A stretch of 64,000 nt of DNA, taken from positions 5,749-69,748 of the forward strand of contig CAJUMY010000009.1 in NCBI GenBank assembly GCA_910587685.1, given 5' to 3'. The notes beneath the pieces are model-generated. The model was not told the DNA's origin, did no database searches, and saw nothing but the letters and a program-made list of their open reading frames with translations. Position 1 is the stretch's first letter. Each line of letters begins with the position of its first letter. This DNA comes from an uncultured Christensenellaceae bacterium. Lineage in GTDB: Bacteria; Bacillota; Clostridia; Christensenellales; UBA3700. Made by a program: the position numbers and the translations under genes. This document shows positions 35,811-45,495 of this stretch, piece by piece.

Positions 35811-37280
35811 TCAAAGGCTCTTGTCCGTTCGATCGCCGACCGTCTCCAAGTCGAAAAAGAAATCGCTTCCTTCGCCGACTTTACTCACTACTCCGTAATG
35901 GCAGCCGAGCTTGTTAAGAACGGTCTTTACTATCGATAGTCCCAGACCGCTTCCGACAGACTCTCTCTTATGCGTTCTCTCTCCTTTATAATATCTGTCC
36001 CATATGTCGGTGAGTTTGCTCTCCTCTATTCCGTCTCCCGTATCTATGACGTGTATTCTGACGTATCCGCCCGCCCGCTCTTCAAGCGTCAAGTATACTG
36101 TATTGTCCTCGCCTATATGGTTGATGGCGTTATTGATGAGATTGTATATCACGTTCGTTATTTTGACCCTGTCCGAAACCGCGAAATGCTTTTTATCGCT
36201 CTTTTTAACGTCGAAAGATACGCCCTTCATCTTGTACATACTTCCGTATCTGCCCGCTATTTCCGAAATGAGTTCGCCTATCTCGAATCTTTCCGCATCG
36301 TAACCGACTACGTCCGCCTCGAACTTCGTAATATCCATCATATCGTTGACGAGACTCGTGAGATACTCTGCCTCTCTTATTATGACGTCCATATTTTCGG
36401 CATTATTCTCGTCGGGTATATCCCGCATTATTTCCGCGTAGCCTCTTATCATAGTCAGCGGAGTTCTCAGATCGTGCGATATATTGGCGATGAGTTCTCT
36501 CCTCAATCTATCGGTCTTGCCGAGCTCTCCCGTCGCGTAATTGAGCGTTTTGCTCAGTTCGCTCACCTCTTTATAGCTGTTCTCGTCGAATACGACTCCG
36601 TAATCGCCGTGAGCAAGCCTCGCGGACTTGTTGTTGATATTAACAAGCGGTCTCGATACGTATTTCGCAAGAAGTATCGCGACGCATAGCGCGACCAAAA
36701 TCATCGTCGCAGTCACCGTCACGAGCTCTATATTGATGGTCTTGACGGTAGACGTCATAGGCAATACGCGGCAAGTGAGAACTATCGTCCCCGTCCCTTC
36801 CCGAACTTCTCCTATTCCGCCTATTCTATCTCCGATCTCGATATTCTTTGCGTATACTACTCTTTTAACGGGTTTTTCCGCGTCGGAATTGACGCTCGTC
36901 ACTTCCTTGATGAATATACCTTTCTTCGACGCAAAAGCCTCGTTCCTCAATTCCGAAAGCTCGGAAGGAGCATACTCGTATCCGTCGGATTCGCTTTCGG
37001 AAACAAGTACGATATATCCGTCGCCGTCGATTATAGCGATACTCGTATCGTTATTGACCGACAGCATCGAGACGTACTTTCGTAAATCTCCGCCTCTGTT
37101 TATCTCGCGTTCTATGTCGGCGGCGGTCTTTTCCACTATCGACATTTTGACCTGCTTATACATCATATCCATAAACAGCAGTCTAAACGTCCATAGAAGC
37201 GCTATCATAATAACTACGAACGCTATAAAGTAGCCGAGGAAGAGCCACTTGACGCTGCGCTTTGACTTATCAAACTTCAA
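35811..37280 (-). CDS. membrane sensor histidine kinase
   Basis: This 489-residue kinase has two membrane segments (about 12-35 and 180-202) around an extracellular domain of about 145 residues, then a HAMP domain, HisKA with NISHDLRTPLTM, and HATPase motifs NLINNAINH, DTGDGIEESK and GSGLGLSIV. The layout resembles PhoR/ResE/YycG-type kinases without an obvious PAS domain. The start appears to be TTG, overlapping the response-regulator stop by 11 bases. The signal is unknown. Confidence 0.92.
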   Translation of the reverse strand: MKFDKSKRSVKWLFLGYFIAFVVIMIALLWTFRLLFMDMMYKQVKMSIVEKTAADIEREINRGGDLRKYVSMLSVNNDTSIAIIDGDGYIVLVSESESDGYEYAPSELSELRNEAFASKKGIFIKEVTSVNSDAEKPVKRVVYAKNIEIGDRIGGIGEVREGTGTIVLTCRVLPMTSTVKTINIELVTVTATMILVALCVAILLAKYVSRPLVNINNKSARLAHGDYGVVFDENSYKEVSELSKTLNYATGELGKTDRLRRELIANISHDLRTPLTMIRGYAEIMRDIPDENNAENMDVIIREAEYLTSLVNDMMDITKFEADVVGYDAERFEIGELISEIAGRYGSMYKMKGVSFDVKKSDKKHFAVSDRVKITNVIYNLINNAINHIGEDNTVYLTLEERAGGYVRIHVIDTGDGIEESKLTDIWDRYYKGERTHKRESVGSGLGLSIVKTVLNKLGCHYGVVSKVGEGSDFFFDLETVGDRTDKSL

Positions 37281-37938
37281 AGATATAACCTACGCTCCTT
37301 ACCGTTCCTATGAATTTGGAATAAACGCCAAGATTTTTCCTCAACATCTTTATGTGCGTATCGAGCGTTCTGTCAAAGCCGTCGTAATCATAACCCCATA
37401 TTTCCGATATGAATCTCTCTCTCGAAATAGCTATGTTCTTATTCTTAGCGAGGAACACGAGTATCTCATATTCTTTCGGCGAAAGATCGACCTTAGCGCC
37501 GTCTACGTATACTTTTCTAGAAAGAAGGTCGATGCTGAGCCCCTCGAATTCGAGAACGTCGCGTTTCGGCTCTTTCGCCACGCTTCTTCTGAGCACCGCG
37601 CCTACGCGAAGCATCAGTTCTTTAGGCGAAAAAGGCTTCACGACGTAATCGTCGACTCCCATCTCGAAGCCGTGTATCCTGTCATATTCTTCTCCTCTCG
37701 CCGAAAGAATGATTATAGGTATATTTTTAATTTTCCTTATCTCTTTCGCCGCGGAAAAGCCGTCGAGTTCGGGCATCATAACGTCCATTATGATAACGTC
37801 GTAATCGTTATTTCGTACCATTTCTATGCATTCGAGCCCGTTCTTCGCCTCGAAAACCTCATATCCCTCGAATTCGGCATACTTTTTTATAAGCATCCTT
37901 ATCATTTCTTCGTCGTCGACTATAAGTAATTTACTCAT
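37270..37938 (-). CDS. OmpR-family response regulator
   Basis: This 222-residue protein has a receiver domain (DDEE at 8-11, phospho-acceptor Asp in IIMDVMMPELDG, Lys in VVKPFSP) and a winged-helix DNA-binding domain from about residue 128 (LSPKEYEILVFLAKN, then TLDTHIKMLRKNLG). It is the partner of the overlapping kinase. GGAG lies eight bases upstream of its ATG. Confidence 0.93.
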   Translation of the reverse strand: MSKLLIVDDEEMIRMLIKKYAEFEGYEVFEAKNGLECIEMVRNNDYDVIIMDVMMPELDGFSAAKEIRKIKNIPIIILSARGEEYDRIHGFEMGVDDYVVKPFSPKELMLRVGAVLRRSVAKEPKRDVLEFEGLSIDLLSRKVYVDGAKVDLSPKEYEILVFLAKNKNIAISRERFISEIWGYDYDGFDRTLDTHIKMLRKNLGVYSKFIGTVRSVGYIFEV

Positions 37939-38082
37939 TTCCCATCTCCGTATACTGTCCTGTCAAGTCGTCTCGGCTTCGCGTCTACGCATTTTCGCCG
38001 AACGCTTTTCAAGAAGATTATAATAAATCATTGTGAATATTTTGTGTCGAAAAAAAGAAAGCGTAAAAACGCTTTCCCTTTA

Positions 38083-39444
38083 CTACAGTCCGAATATATC
38101 GTCGCCGTTGCCGCCATCGTCCTTTGAGTCCAAGCCGAAAGGATCCTCCTTAGGCTTTTTCCTGTTCTCGACGAATTCTTTTATAGCGGCGATCTCTTCT
38201 TCCAGACCCTCTCCGTCTCTTTCGGCTCTCGCTCTGAAATATTTATACCAATCGCCGTAATAGTCGTCGACGGTATACTCCTTGACGTTATTGCGCGCTC
38301 TCTTGACTAAAAACGCCGCTAACGACAAAACAACTATTGCGGATATCAATATTGTCACGAAGTAAAAAACGTCGCTGTTTATTATCGAATAATCAGGCAT
38401 ATTTTCCGCGCTTTTCATCATGACGTCAACGAATTCCTTGTCGGTGAGCGCGTTATAGCTTACGTCGAAAACAGATGACAACTGCATCAATATCTTTTCT
38501 TTTCCCACCTTATCCGCAAGGTATTCGAGATTGTCCTCTTTTTTATTGGAGATATTGATCGAGCCGTCTCTTTCCTCTATCGCTTCAAACGACTCTTTTT
38601 CCCAATTCAAGCTAAGGAAATTGACGGAAGGTATTCTCGCGTTGAAAAAGTCTATATGGCTGTCGAAAATGCCTGCGTGGGTGTAAGGAATCACCTGATT
38701 TTCCCTTATAAGTATAGGCGCCGACTTTTTATACGCCGGGATCTTCGTAAAAGAACTTCCACTCTCCTCGGCGATTTTTTTAAGAAATTCCCCGTGGATC
38801 GTTTTCGTCTCTTCGGTATACATATATATATTGTTGCCGCCTACAGGCATAGTATAATTCATAACGAAAAGAGTGTCGCTCTTTTGATTCCTGATATAAA
38901 ACTGTTCGTAAAAATCTCCTGCTCCTGCATAATTCATTGCGTTCGCGCCGAGCCCTACGAAATATACGTCGTAGCCGAGCTCGATATCTTTCAATTTTTC
39001 GGCGAGCGTCAGCATAACACTAACGCCCATAGCTCCGCCGTAATACACGGCTTCGTTTCCCTTCGTCTCCTCGTATCCGTAAAGATTGGAATAGCCCGTC
39101 ATTACGATGACGTGTTTATCCGTACCTTCCGCGTCCTTTTTGAACACGACGTTCCTCGAGGTATATGAAGCGTTGTTCATAAGCACGTTGTCGAACGTAA
39201 AATCGTATGAATAGTCTTCGTATCCCAAGCCGCCGAGACGCTCGATAAGATATTCCGCGAATTTCCTTTCGCCGTCGGCTCCCGCCGTTCTGTCCTTATG
39301 ATATAACGAGATATTTTCCGCTTCGCCGTATATTTTTTCGCCTAAGCCGACGTCGTTTTTCGTAGATTCTTCAGCGTGAACGTTCCCGAAAGCGCAAAGC
39401 GTAAAAACTATCAAGATCATCAATATCAATAACGTCTTTTTCAT
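38083..39444 (-). CDS. M28-peptidase-like membrane protein lacking metal ligands
   Basis: This 453-residue protein has a signal peptide (cleavage likely after FGNVHA), an extracytoplasmic domain resembling M28 aminopeptidases, a membrane helix near residues 365-390, and an acidic cytoplasmic tail of about 60 residues. Where M28 enzymes have their metal-binding His, Asp and Glu-Glu, this protein reads TGYSNLYG, YYGGAMGVS and VGLGANAMN, so the zinc ligands seem to be lost. It is probably a non-catalytic binding protein. It ends the comEC-holA cluster and follows a small membrane protein by four bases. Confidence 0.7.
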   Translation of the reverse strand: MKKTLLILMILIVFTLCAFGNVHAEESTKNDVGLGEKIYGEAENISLYHKDRTAGADGERKFAEYLIERLGGLGYEDYSYDFTFDNVLMNNASYTSRNVVFKKDAEGTDKHVIVMTGYSNLYGYEETKGNEAVYYGGAMGVSVMLTLAEKLKDIELGYDVYFVGLGANAMNYAGAGDFYEQFYIRNQKSDTLFVMNYTMPVGGNNIYMYTEETKTIHGEFLKKIAEESGSSFTKIPAYKKSAPILIRENQVIPYTHAGIFDSHIDFFNARIPSVNFLSLNWEKESFEAIEERDGSINISNKKEDNLEYLADKVGKEKILMQLSSVFDVSYNALTDKEFVDVMMKSAENMPDYSIINSDVFYFVTILISAIVVLSLAAFLVKRARNNVKEYTVDDYYGDWYKYFRARAERDGEGLEEEIAAIKEFVENRKKPKEDPFGLDSKDDGGNGDDIFGL

Positions 39445-39448
39445 ACCT

Positions 39449-39988
39449 TCACACTCCCAAAACAGCCATTACGGCGAAAATCATGCCGTAACAGGCAACC
39501 ATCTTCGACGTAAAATTCACGTCGAAACTTCTTCCGTTCTTGCTAAGAGCTATTACCGCCGCGTACGCCGCCGCCTTGATAACGACTCTGGCGAGCGCGT
39601 TCACTATGTTCGAATACATCTCGTAATCGTATACCATCACGCCTACGGCTCCGATAACGACATTCGCTATTATCATGACGAAATACGCGTGGTGAAAGAG
39701 CGATCTCGACGAAATGGGCATCCTTCTGTCTCGCAATTTCAAAACCGAACGCATACACGACGTATAAGCTATCCTTAAAGCGAATGCGAATATGAAAAAA
39801 CTCGCTATCGAAGTAAAAAGAGTTACGGCGACGAAGCTGATCGATCCGCCGAAACCGTAATTCGCCATAATTCTAACGCTCTTATCGTTCGACGGAAAAT
39901 TCGCAAAAGCGTAACTCAAAACAAGAATACAGGAAAGCGCCGCGCCGACTTTTTTAGCGTACGGTCTTTCCTCGTTTAACCAAAACAT
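39449..39988 (-). CDS. integral membrane protein of unknown function
   Basis: This 179-residue protein has about five hydrophobic segments (near residues 13-28, 47-72, 98-118, 127-147, 163-178) joined by short basic loops. I recognise no family. AGGAG precedes the ATG. It lies 15 bases after holA and four bases before the M28-like gene, so it is likely co-transcribed and may form a complex with that protein. Confidence 0.7.
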   Translation of the reverse strand: MFWLNEERPYAKKVGAALSCILVLSYAFANFPSNDKSVRIMANYGFGGSISFVAVTLFTSIASFFIFAFALRIAYTSCMRSVLKLRDRRMPISSRSLFHHAYFVMIIANVVIGAVGVMVYDYEMYSNIVNALARVVIKAAAYAAVIALSKNGRSFDVNFTSKMVACYGMIFAVMAVLGV

Positions 39989-40003
39989 ATTAGCAATTTA
40001 CTC

Positions 40004-40972
40004 CTAAGAAAATATCTTTACCAAAATAGCTCCGAGAGCCGTCTCTTCCGACATTACGCCGCTCTTGAACTGAAATTCTTTTTCATTTATTTCGTCGTAT
40101 ATCCGCTTTAACGCGACGGGCGAATAGTTCATAGCGCTCTTTTTCGTATAGTTTAGCGCGTACGGCTTCACCCCGAGCGCCTTAGAGAGATCGTCGGTAC
40201 TTGACGGAGCGAGTCTCACGTACAGCATCTTTCTGAACACGCCGGAAAGCTGTGAAATTATCTCGCTTGCCCGAACGCCGTCTTTCTGAAGTTTTTCTAT
40301 TATCTTCATGGCTTCGCCGTACTTTTTATCTGCGACCGCGTTCGCTATATCGAATATACGGTATTCGACGCGCGCGCTCACGCACTCCTCGACGGTCTCT
40401 TTATCCACGGTTTCGCCAAGACAAAGCATAGAGAGCTTTTTCAGTTCGCTTTCGATACGCATGAGTTCCAAATTGGCGTACGTCGCAAGAGTTTTCGCCG
40501 CGTCGTGAGTTATCGAGCTTCCCAGTTCCTTGGCTCTGCGTTTTATAAAATCCACGACTTCGCTCTCTTTGAGCGTCGAAGCGTCTATCTCTTCCGCAAA
40601 CTTCTTGAACTTCAAGAACGCGTTGCCGTCGTCCGCGAGAATAAGAATACTGCTCTCGTTGGGATCTTTCATATATTTTTCCAACGATTTCGCATGCTCG
40701 CCGTCGATAACGCCGCTTAGACGTTTGAGAAAAACTATCCTGCGCTCGGCAAAAGCCGGCAGAGTATTCGCCGCCGCTATTACGTCGTCAATGACGCTTT
40801 TGTCGCCGTCGAAGACATTATAATTGAGATCGCGTATACTCTCGTCGATAGTACCGAGCGCGTGTTTTACGACGCTTTCTCTTAAATATACGTCGTCGCC
40901 CGTCAAAATATATACGCTCCCGAAATTCTCGAGATTCAGAAATTGCATCGCGGTAATCATATTCTTACTCAT
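40004..40972 (-). CDS. holA: DNA polymerase III delta subunit
   Basis: This 322-residue protein is the clamp-loader delta subunit, which opens the sliding clamp. The N-terminal SVYILTGDDVYLRE segment and the C-terminal helical collar region match the family; as usual for delta, the P-loop is not functional. It starts inside the comEC stop codon (ATGA), an arrangement often seen in Bacillota where holA follows comEC. Confidence 0.9.
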   Translation of the reverse strand: MSKNMITAMQFLNLENFGSVYILTGDDVYLRESVVKHALGTIDESIRDLNYNVFDGDKSVIDDVIAAANTLPAFAERRIVFLKRLSGVIDGEHAKSLEKYMKDPNESSILILADDGNAFLKFKKFAEEIDASTLKESEVVDFIKRRAKELGSSITHDAAKTLATYANLELMRIESELKKLSMLCLGETVDKETVEECVSARVEYRIFDIANAVADKKYGEAMKIIEKLQKDGVRASEIISQLSGVFRKMLYVRLAPSSTDDLSKALGVKPYALNYTKKSAMNYSPVALKRIYDEINEKEFQFKSGVMSEETALGAILVKIFS

Positions 40973-43047
40973 CCGTCCTTATCCGTTATTCTACCATTTT
41001 TTATACGGAATGTAAAGTGCGTTGTATCACTAACGGATAATTCTTCCGCCAAGTTCAAATAATATTCGGCAAAAGTTCCTCCTGTCGAATATCTATCGTT
41101 CATTGCAACGACAAGCGTGTACTTCTCGGCTTTTGAAAAAACGTTTTCGGGATTTGCGAAAAGATACCTGCCCTCGCCGTTCTCGACGGTAACGTCTCCC
41201 GTTCCCGATACGCTGATATTTTCGCCGCCGTAAGCGACTTTTATCCCCTCGAACACAAAAACGCCGCGCGGAATGATCACTTCTTTAGCGCCGCTCATTC
41301 TGACGAGATAACCGAGTTCGACCGCATTTTTATCGCTATAAGTCGGAGCGACTATCACGTCTATCTTACCGATGCCGCGTCTCGAGATCATATTGGCGGT
41401 CCTATATGCGGAAAATTCGTCGACGTCTCCCGTGATCACGCATATTTTCTTCCCGTCTACGCCGTCAATGAGCGCAGAATATACTCCGAAGCCGCTCTTT
41501 TCCACAAATATATTTCCTCTCCCCAACGAATGAGAAACGCAAGGCGTAAGTAAACTCAAGACGATAATGATCAATAGACCCGACGCCGTAGCCTTCTTGA
41601 ACGCGTTCTTGGTAAAAACGTAATTTGACGAAAATATCATTATAACGATATACGCTATCAAAAACACGTAACCGAACTCGAACGTAATATTCGGGATATC
41701 CAACTTAAATACCGCCGACGAAAGTCCGTTGATAAGCGCGAACGGATAAGACGCTACGCCAAGAACACCTCCGAGCCCGAACGCCGCCGATATTATGAAT
41801 AATGCGAAAAATATCGGGAAGTAGAGCGAAACGAAAGATATCGCTATAAGATTCATGGGAACAGTCAAAAGAGAGACGCTACCGAACGAAATAAGCATTA
41901 TCGGCAAGAGTCCGATATTGACGGAGAGCGTACCCGCCAAAACCGACGCCGCTCCTTTTGGCAATCTTTTCATAACGCGCATGACAGACTTCCCGAAAAG
42001 TATCAGAGAAAATACCGCAAGATAGCTAAGTAAGAACGACGTATCGAAAAGATAGGCGGGCTCTACGGCTAGCGTCATTATTCCCGCTATAGAGAAAGAC
42101 GTTATAACGTCGTATCTTCTATTGACGGCGTTAGCAAGAAGAGCTACGCCCGTCATAATGACCGCTCTTACTACAGACACCGTAAAACCCGTGACGTACG
42201 CGTAAAAAATGAGAAAAGGCACGACCGCAAGTCGGTATCTGCCGCTCACGCCGAGCTTTTTAAGAAGAAACGAAACGGCGGCGGCTATCACTCCGACGTG
42301 AAGTCCCGATACCGCGAAAAGATGCGCTATCCCGAGTCTTGACGAAATAGTCTTCATCTCCTCAGACATCGCCGACTTGTCGCCGAATATCGCTCCTATA
42401 ATGAACGCGCCGGTATCCCGCTTCGTATTGTTCATTACGAATTTCGTTGACGCGAGAACTATCTTTTCTCTCAAATCGGTTTCGTTCCCTTTGACGCCGT
42501 AAAACCTTTTTACCGATAACGACCAATATATTTTATCTACGTAATTAGCCGAACTTCCTATTCCGTCTATCTCGAGCGGCATCTTTTTCATCTCCGCTTC
42601 GAAAGATATCATATCGCCAACCTTGAGCTCTGTCTCTTGAGCGTCGTCGAAATTTTCGAATTTCAAAAGTGCCTTCCCTTTTATTTTCTCCCCGTTATAT
42701 ACGATATCTTCAACGATTATCCGTCCGTCCACGTCGCCCGAGCTGTCTCTGTCGCTCATGAGAGACACCCGCGCGGCGATCGCGCCATAGCCCTCTGGAT
42801 ATCCCCTACCGTTATATACGGCTCTTGCCGAATATGCGTATGCTCCTCCGCCTATAAAGAATATCAAAAGCAAAATGAAAAATATAGGTTTCCGTCTCTT
42901 TATTCCGACAATAACTGCCGGAACAAGAAAAACGACAGACGCCGATATGCCTGCCGTTAAATCAGTAAAAAACGCTATACCCAAAATGAAGAACGCAAAA
43001 GAGAGCGCAATATACCTTATATTGAACATTCTCTTTATCTTTCGCAT
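40969..43047 (-). CDS. comEC: ComEC/Rec2-type DNA uptake channel with degenerate C-terminal domain
   Basis: This 692-residue protein has the ComEC layout: N-terminal membrane helices, an OB-like domain (about 75-190), and the competence domain with FAVSGLHVGVIAA and about ten helices up to residue 500. Residues 505-692 correspond to the metallo-beta-lactamase-like domain, but its HxHxDH motif is absent: the equivalent strand reads DVIVAPTYSDKNA. The channel should move single-stranded DNA; the nuclease-like domain is likely inactive. AGAGGAAA precedes the ATG. Confidence 0.87.
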   Translation of the reverse strand: MRKIKRMFNIRYIALSFAFFILGIAFFTDLTAGISASVVFLVPAVIVGIKRRKPIFFILLLIFFIGGGAYAYSARAVYNGRGYPEGYGAIAARVSLMSDRDSSGDVDGRIIVEDIVYNGEKIKGKALLKFENFDDAQETELKVGDMISFEAEMKKMPLEIDGIGSSANYVDKIYWSLSVKRFYGVKGNETDLREKIVLASTKFVMNNTKRDTGAFIIGAIFGDKSAMSEEMKTISSRLGIAHLFAVSGLHVGVIAAAVSFLLKKLGVSGRYRLAVVPFLIFYAYVTGFTVSVVRAVIMTGVALLANAVNRRYDVITSFSIAGIMTLAVEPAYLFDTSFLLSYLAVFSLILFGKSVMRVMKRLPKGAASVLAGTLSVNIGLLPIMLISFGSVSLLTVPMNLIAISFVSLYFPIFFALFIISAAFGLGGVLGVASYPFALINGLSSAVFKLDIPNITFEFGYVFLIAYIVIMIFSSNYVFTKNAFKKATASGLLIIIVLSLLTPCVSHSLGRGNIFVEKSGFGVYSALIDGVDGKKICVITGDVDEFSAYRTANMISRRGIGKIDVIVAPTYSDKNAVELGYLVRMSGAKEVIIPRGVFVFEGIKVAYGGENISVSGTGDVTVENGEGRYLFANPENVFSKAEKYTLVVAMNDRYSTGGTFAEYYLNLAEELSVSDTTHFTFRIKNGRITDKDG

Positions 43048-43166
43048 CTTGATTTTTCCTCTTTTCTTTCGTACCGTTCGCCTTCAAGCGGCGTTATCGT
43101 CTATATCAACGTCCGTTATCAAGCGAACCCATATTTTTTTATAGTAAAATTCAGTATTTTACGCCG

Positions 43167-43904
43167 TTAGACAACGTATATACTCATTTCTTTCGCGAGC
43201 TCGGCGTTTTCGTATACCGACCTAGCTTCTCTTTCTATCTCCTTTATTTCCGCTTCATTATCGGGAAGATGCGTGAGCAAAAGTCTGGCTCCGCTATCTT
43301 TCACGATCTCGGCAATATCCTTAACGCTTATATGCGGGCTCTTCTCGCTCCAATCTTTAGCGAGAATACACGCGTCGCATAGAGCAATATCGACGCCGTT
43401 AAAATACTCGCAAAGCTCGGGAAAATACGTCGTATCTCCCGTATAAAGGAGCGTTCCCGACCCGTCGCTTATACGTACGGCGTAACACTCGACGGGATGT
43501 TTAGTCCTAAAAAACGATATATCGAGCGAACCGACCTTCACGCATTTTCCGTGCGTTTCGGTATCGAAAACAAACCTCGACTCTTTACCCGACGTCATCG
43601 ACAAATATTTCTCTTTCGGGGTCTCGGGAAGAAATACGTTGACCCGTTCCTTCCGCTCTCCTCTTTTCATCTTGTACTCGATCATATAATTGAACGGAAG
43701 AAAATCCGACATATGATCGCCGTGCAAATGACTGAAGATCACAGCGTCTATATCGTTTAGTCCGATGAACTCCGACATCCGCGAGATTGTTCCGCTTCCC
43801 ATATCGAGAAGTATCGCGGTATCCCCGTTCCTTACGATATACGATGAGTTAGCTCCTCCTCTTGCGGGATAGCGTCCGTGTCTTCCAAGTACGATAAGTT
43901 CCAT
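43167..43904 (-). CDS. metallo-beta-lactamase-fold hydrolase (RNase Z/phosphodiesterase type)
   Basis: This 245-residue protein has the MBL motif SHLHGDHMSDF, a later His in KHPVECYAV, the bridging Asp in YTGDTTYF and the C-terminal His in LTHLPD. GRHGRYPARGGANSSYIV at the start is typical of RNase Z-like and cyclic nucleotide phosphodiesterase members. It lacks the exosite arm of true RNase Z. Its start overlaps the DUF1667 stop by one base, linking it to the glp-like operon. Confidence 0.82.
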   Translation of the reverse strand: MELIVLGRHGRYPARGGANSSYIVRNGDTAILLDMGSGTISRMSEFIGLNDIDAVIFSHLHGDHMSDFLPFNYMIEYKMKRGERKERVNVFLPETPKEKYLSMTSGKESRFVFDTETHGKCVKVGSLDISFFRTKHPVECYAVRISDGSGTLLYTGDTTYFPELCEYFNGVDIALCDACILAKDWSEKSPHISVKDIAEIVKDSGARLLLTHLPDNEAEIKEIEREARSVYENAELAKEMSIYVV

Positions 43905-44263
43905 TATTGCTCCCTTACCGACGTTGCGACCACGTCGACGCCGGTATTCAAAACGTCTTTTATTATAATATCGCCTATATGTACTGGCTTTTTTACTCTT
44001 ACGTCCTTGATAGTCCTTAGGATATCTCCTATCATAGACTTGGGAATGAGTCCATTGGTCTTGACCGATACGACTCCGCCATCTTCGAGTCTCACGAGCG
44101 AAGTCACGACGCGTTTTGGCGAGGTGAACTCGTTTTCGCCGTATACTTTTCCTCTAAGACACGTATTGCCTTTAACGCTGATATTTCCGCCGTCGCTCTC
44201 CACCGTAAGCGAACATCCCATGGGACACATTATACAAATAGTTTCCATTCTGTCCATAATCAA
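43904..44263 (-). CDS. DUF1667-family iron-sulfur-type protein
   Basis: This 119-residue protein has the CxxCPxGC motif (CIMCPMGC) and a third Cys group in GNTCLRG, as in DUF1667 proteins, which commonly accompany anaerobic GlpA/GlpB-like oxidoreductases. It likely binds a cluster and passes electrons, but this is inferred. It overlaps the GlpB-like gene by four bases. Confidence 0.85.
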   Translation of the reverse strand: MIMDRMETICIMCPMGCSLTVESDGGNISVKGNTCLRGKVYGENEFTSPKRVVTSLVRLEDGGVVSVKTNGLIPKSMIGDILRTIKDVRVKKPVHIGDIIIKDVLNTGVDVVATSVREQ

Positions 44264-45495
44264 ACCTCCAACGCAATGCTGACGTCTCCGCTGAGCGACG
44301 ACTTATCGAGCAATACGTACTCCATCTCTCCGGGAGAGAGTATCATGTATTTTTTAGTAAATATCACGTTATCGCCCGACTTTACTACGAGTTTTGCATT
44401 CTTATATATATTGCCCACTCTGAAGAATATCTTTACCTTTCCTTCGCCGGAATAGACTTTCTGCGGAAGCGCGTATCTGACGCCCGACGACGCCTTGACG
44501 CTATACGGGCGACCGTTCTCTCTTACTCCCTTCGAATACTCTCCCGCGTATCTTCCCGCTATCGCCGACTCTTCGCTGACGTTATCGACGAGGTCGTGAA
44601 CGTGCAGTACGTTGCCCGACGCAAATATCCCTTCGATAGAAGTCTCTCTCCTCTCGTCTACAGCCATACTTCCAGTTACGGGGTCAGTCTCGACGCCAAG
44701 CGCGAGCGCCATATCGTTCGCAGGTATTAGCCCGACCGAGAGAAGCAGCGTATCGCATTCGATATATTTCTCTTGCTCTAGTATCGGTCTTCTATTCTCG
44801 TCTACAGGCGCGTAATATATACCTTCGAGTCTGTTCTTTCCCTTCGCCCTCGTTACCGTATGCGAATAGTAAAGGGGTATATTATAGTCCTCGAGACACT
44901 GTACTATATTTCTTTTAAGTCCCGACGAATACGGCATGAGTTCTAAGACCGCCAGCACTTTCGCGCCCTCGAACGTCATTCTCCTCGCCATTATGAGACC
45001 AATATCTCCAGAACCTAGTATCACTACCTTTTTACCTACGAGATAACCGTCGATATTCGCAAGTCTCTGCGCCATTCCCGCAGTATATATTCCCGCAGGA
45101 CGGCTGCCAGGCATAGCTATAGCGCCTGCTGTCCTTTCCCTGCAACCCATAGCTAGAACTACGGCTTTTGCAGTCATATTCATAACTCCGTCGACGGGAT
45201 TTACCGCTACTATCTTTTTATCCTTAGTCATAGAGGTCACGAGCGTATCGAGATATACGTCTATATCGCTCTCGTCAACGAGCTTCACGAACTTATTCGC
45301 GTATTCGGGTCCCGTGAGTTCTTCCTTGAAGTAATGAAGTCCGAAACCGTTGTGTATACACTGATTGAGAATACCGCCGAGACGGCTGTCTCTCTCGAGA
45401 ATAGCTACTTTTTCCGCTCCGTTCTTTCTTGCTTCGAGCGCCGCCGACATTCCCGCCGAACCGCCGCCTATAACTATTACGTCGTAATTATACAT
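44260..45495 (-). CDS. FAD/NAD-dependent oxidoreductase (GlpB-like, pyridine nucleotide-disulfide family)
   Basis: This 411-residue flavoprotein has GGGSAGMSAALEARKNG at the N-terminus for FAD, a second dinucleotide site at VVILGSGDIGLIMARR and the ASGNVLHVHDLVD segment near the C-terminus. CIHNGFGLHYF is typical of the subgroup linked with GlpA-like and DUF1667 proteins. It overlaps the GlpA-like gene by eight bases. It probably forms an electron-transfer complex with both neighbours. Confidence 0.85.
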   Translation of the reverse strand: MYNYDVIVIGGGSAGMSAALEARKNGAEKVAILERDSRLGGILNQCIHNGFGLHYFKEELTGPEYANKFVKLVDESDIDVYLDTLVTSMTKDKKIVAVNPVDGVMNMTAKAVVLAMGCRERTAGAIAMPGSRPAGIYTAGMAQRLANIDGYLVGKKVVILGSGDIGLIMARRMTFEGAKVLAVLELMPYSSGLKRNIVQCLEDYNIPLYYSHTVTRAKGKNRLEGIYYAPVDENRRPILEQEKYIECDTLLLSVGLIPANDMALALGVETDPVTGSMAVDERRETSIEGIFASGNVLHVHDLVDNVSEESAIAGRYAGEYSKGVRENGRPYSVKASSGVRYALPQKVYSGEGKVKIFFRVGNIYKNAKLVVKSGDNVIFTKKYMILSPGEMEYVLLDKSSLSGDVSIALEV

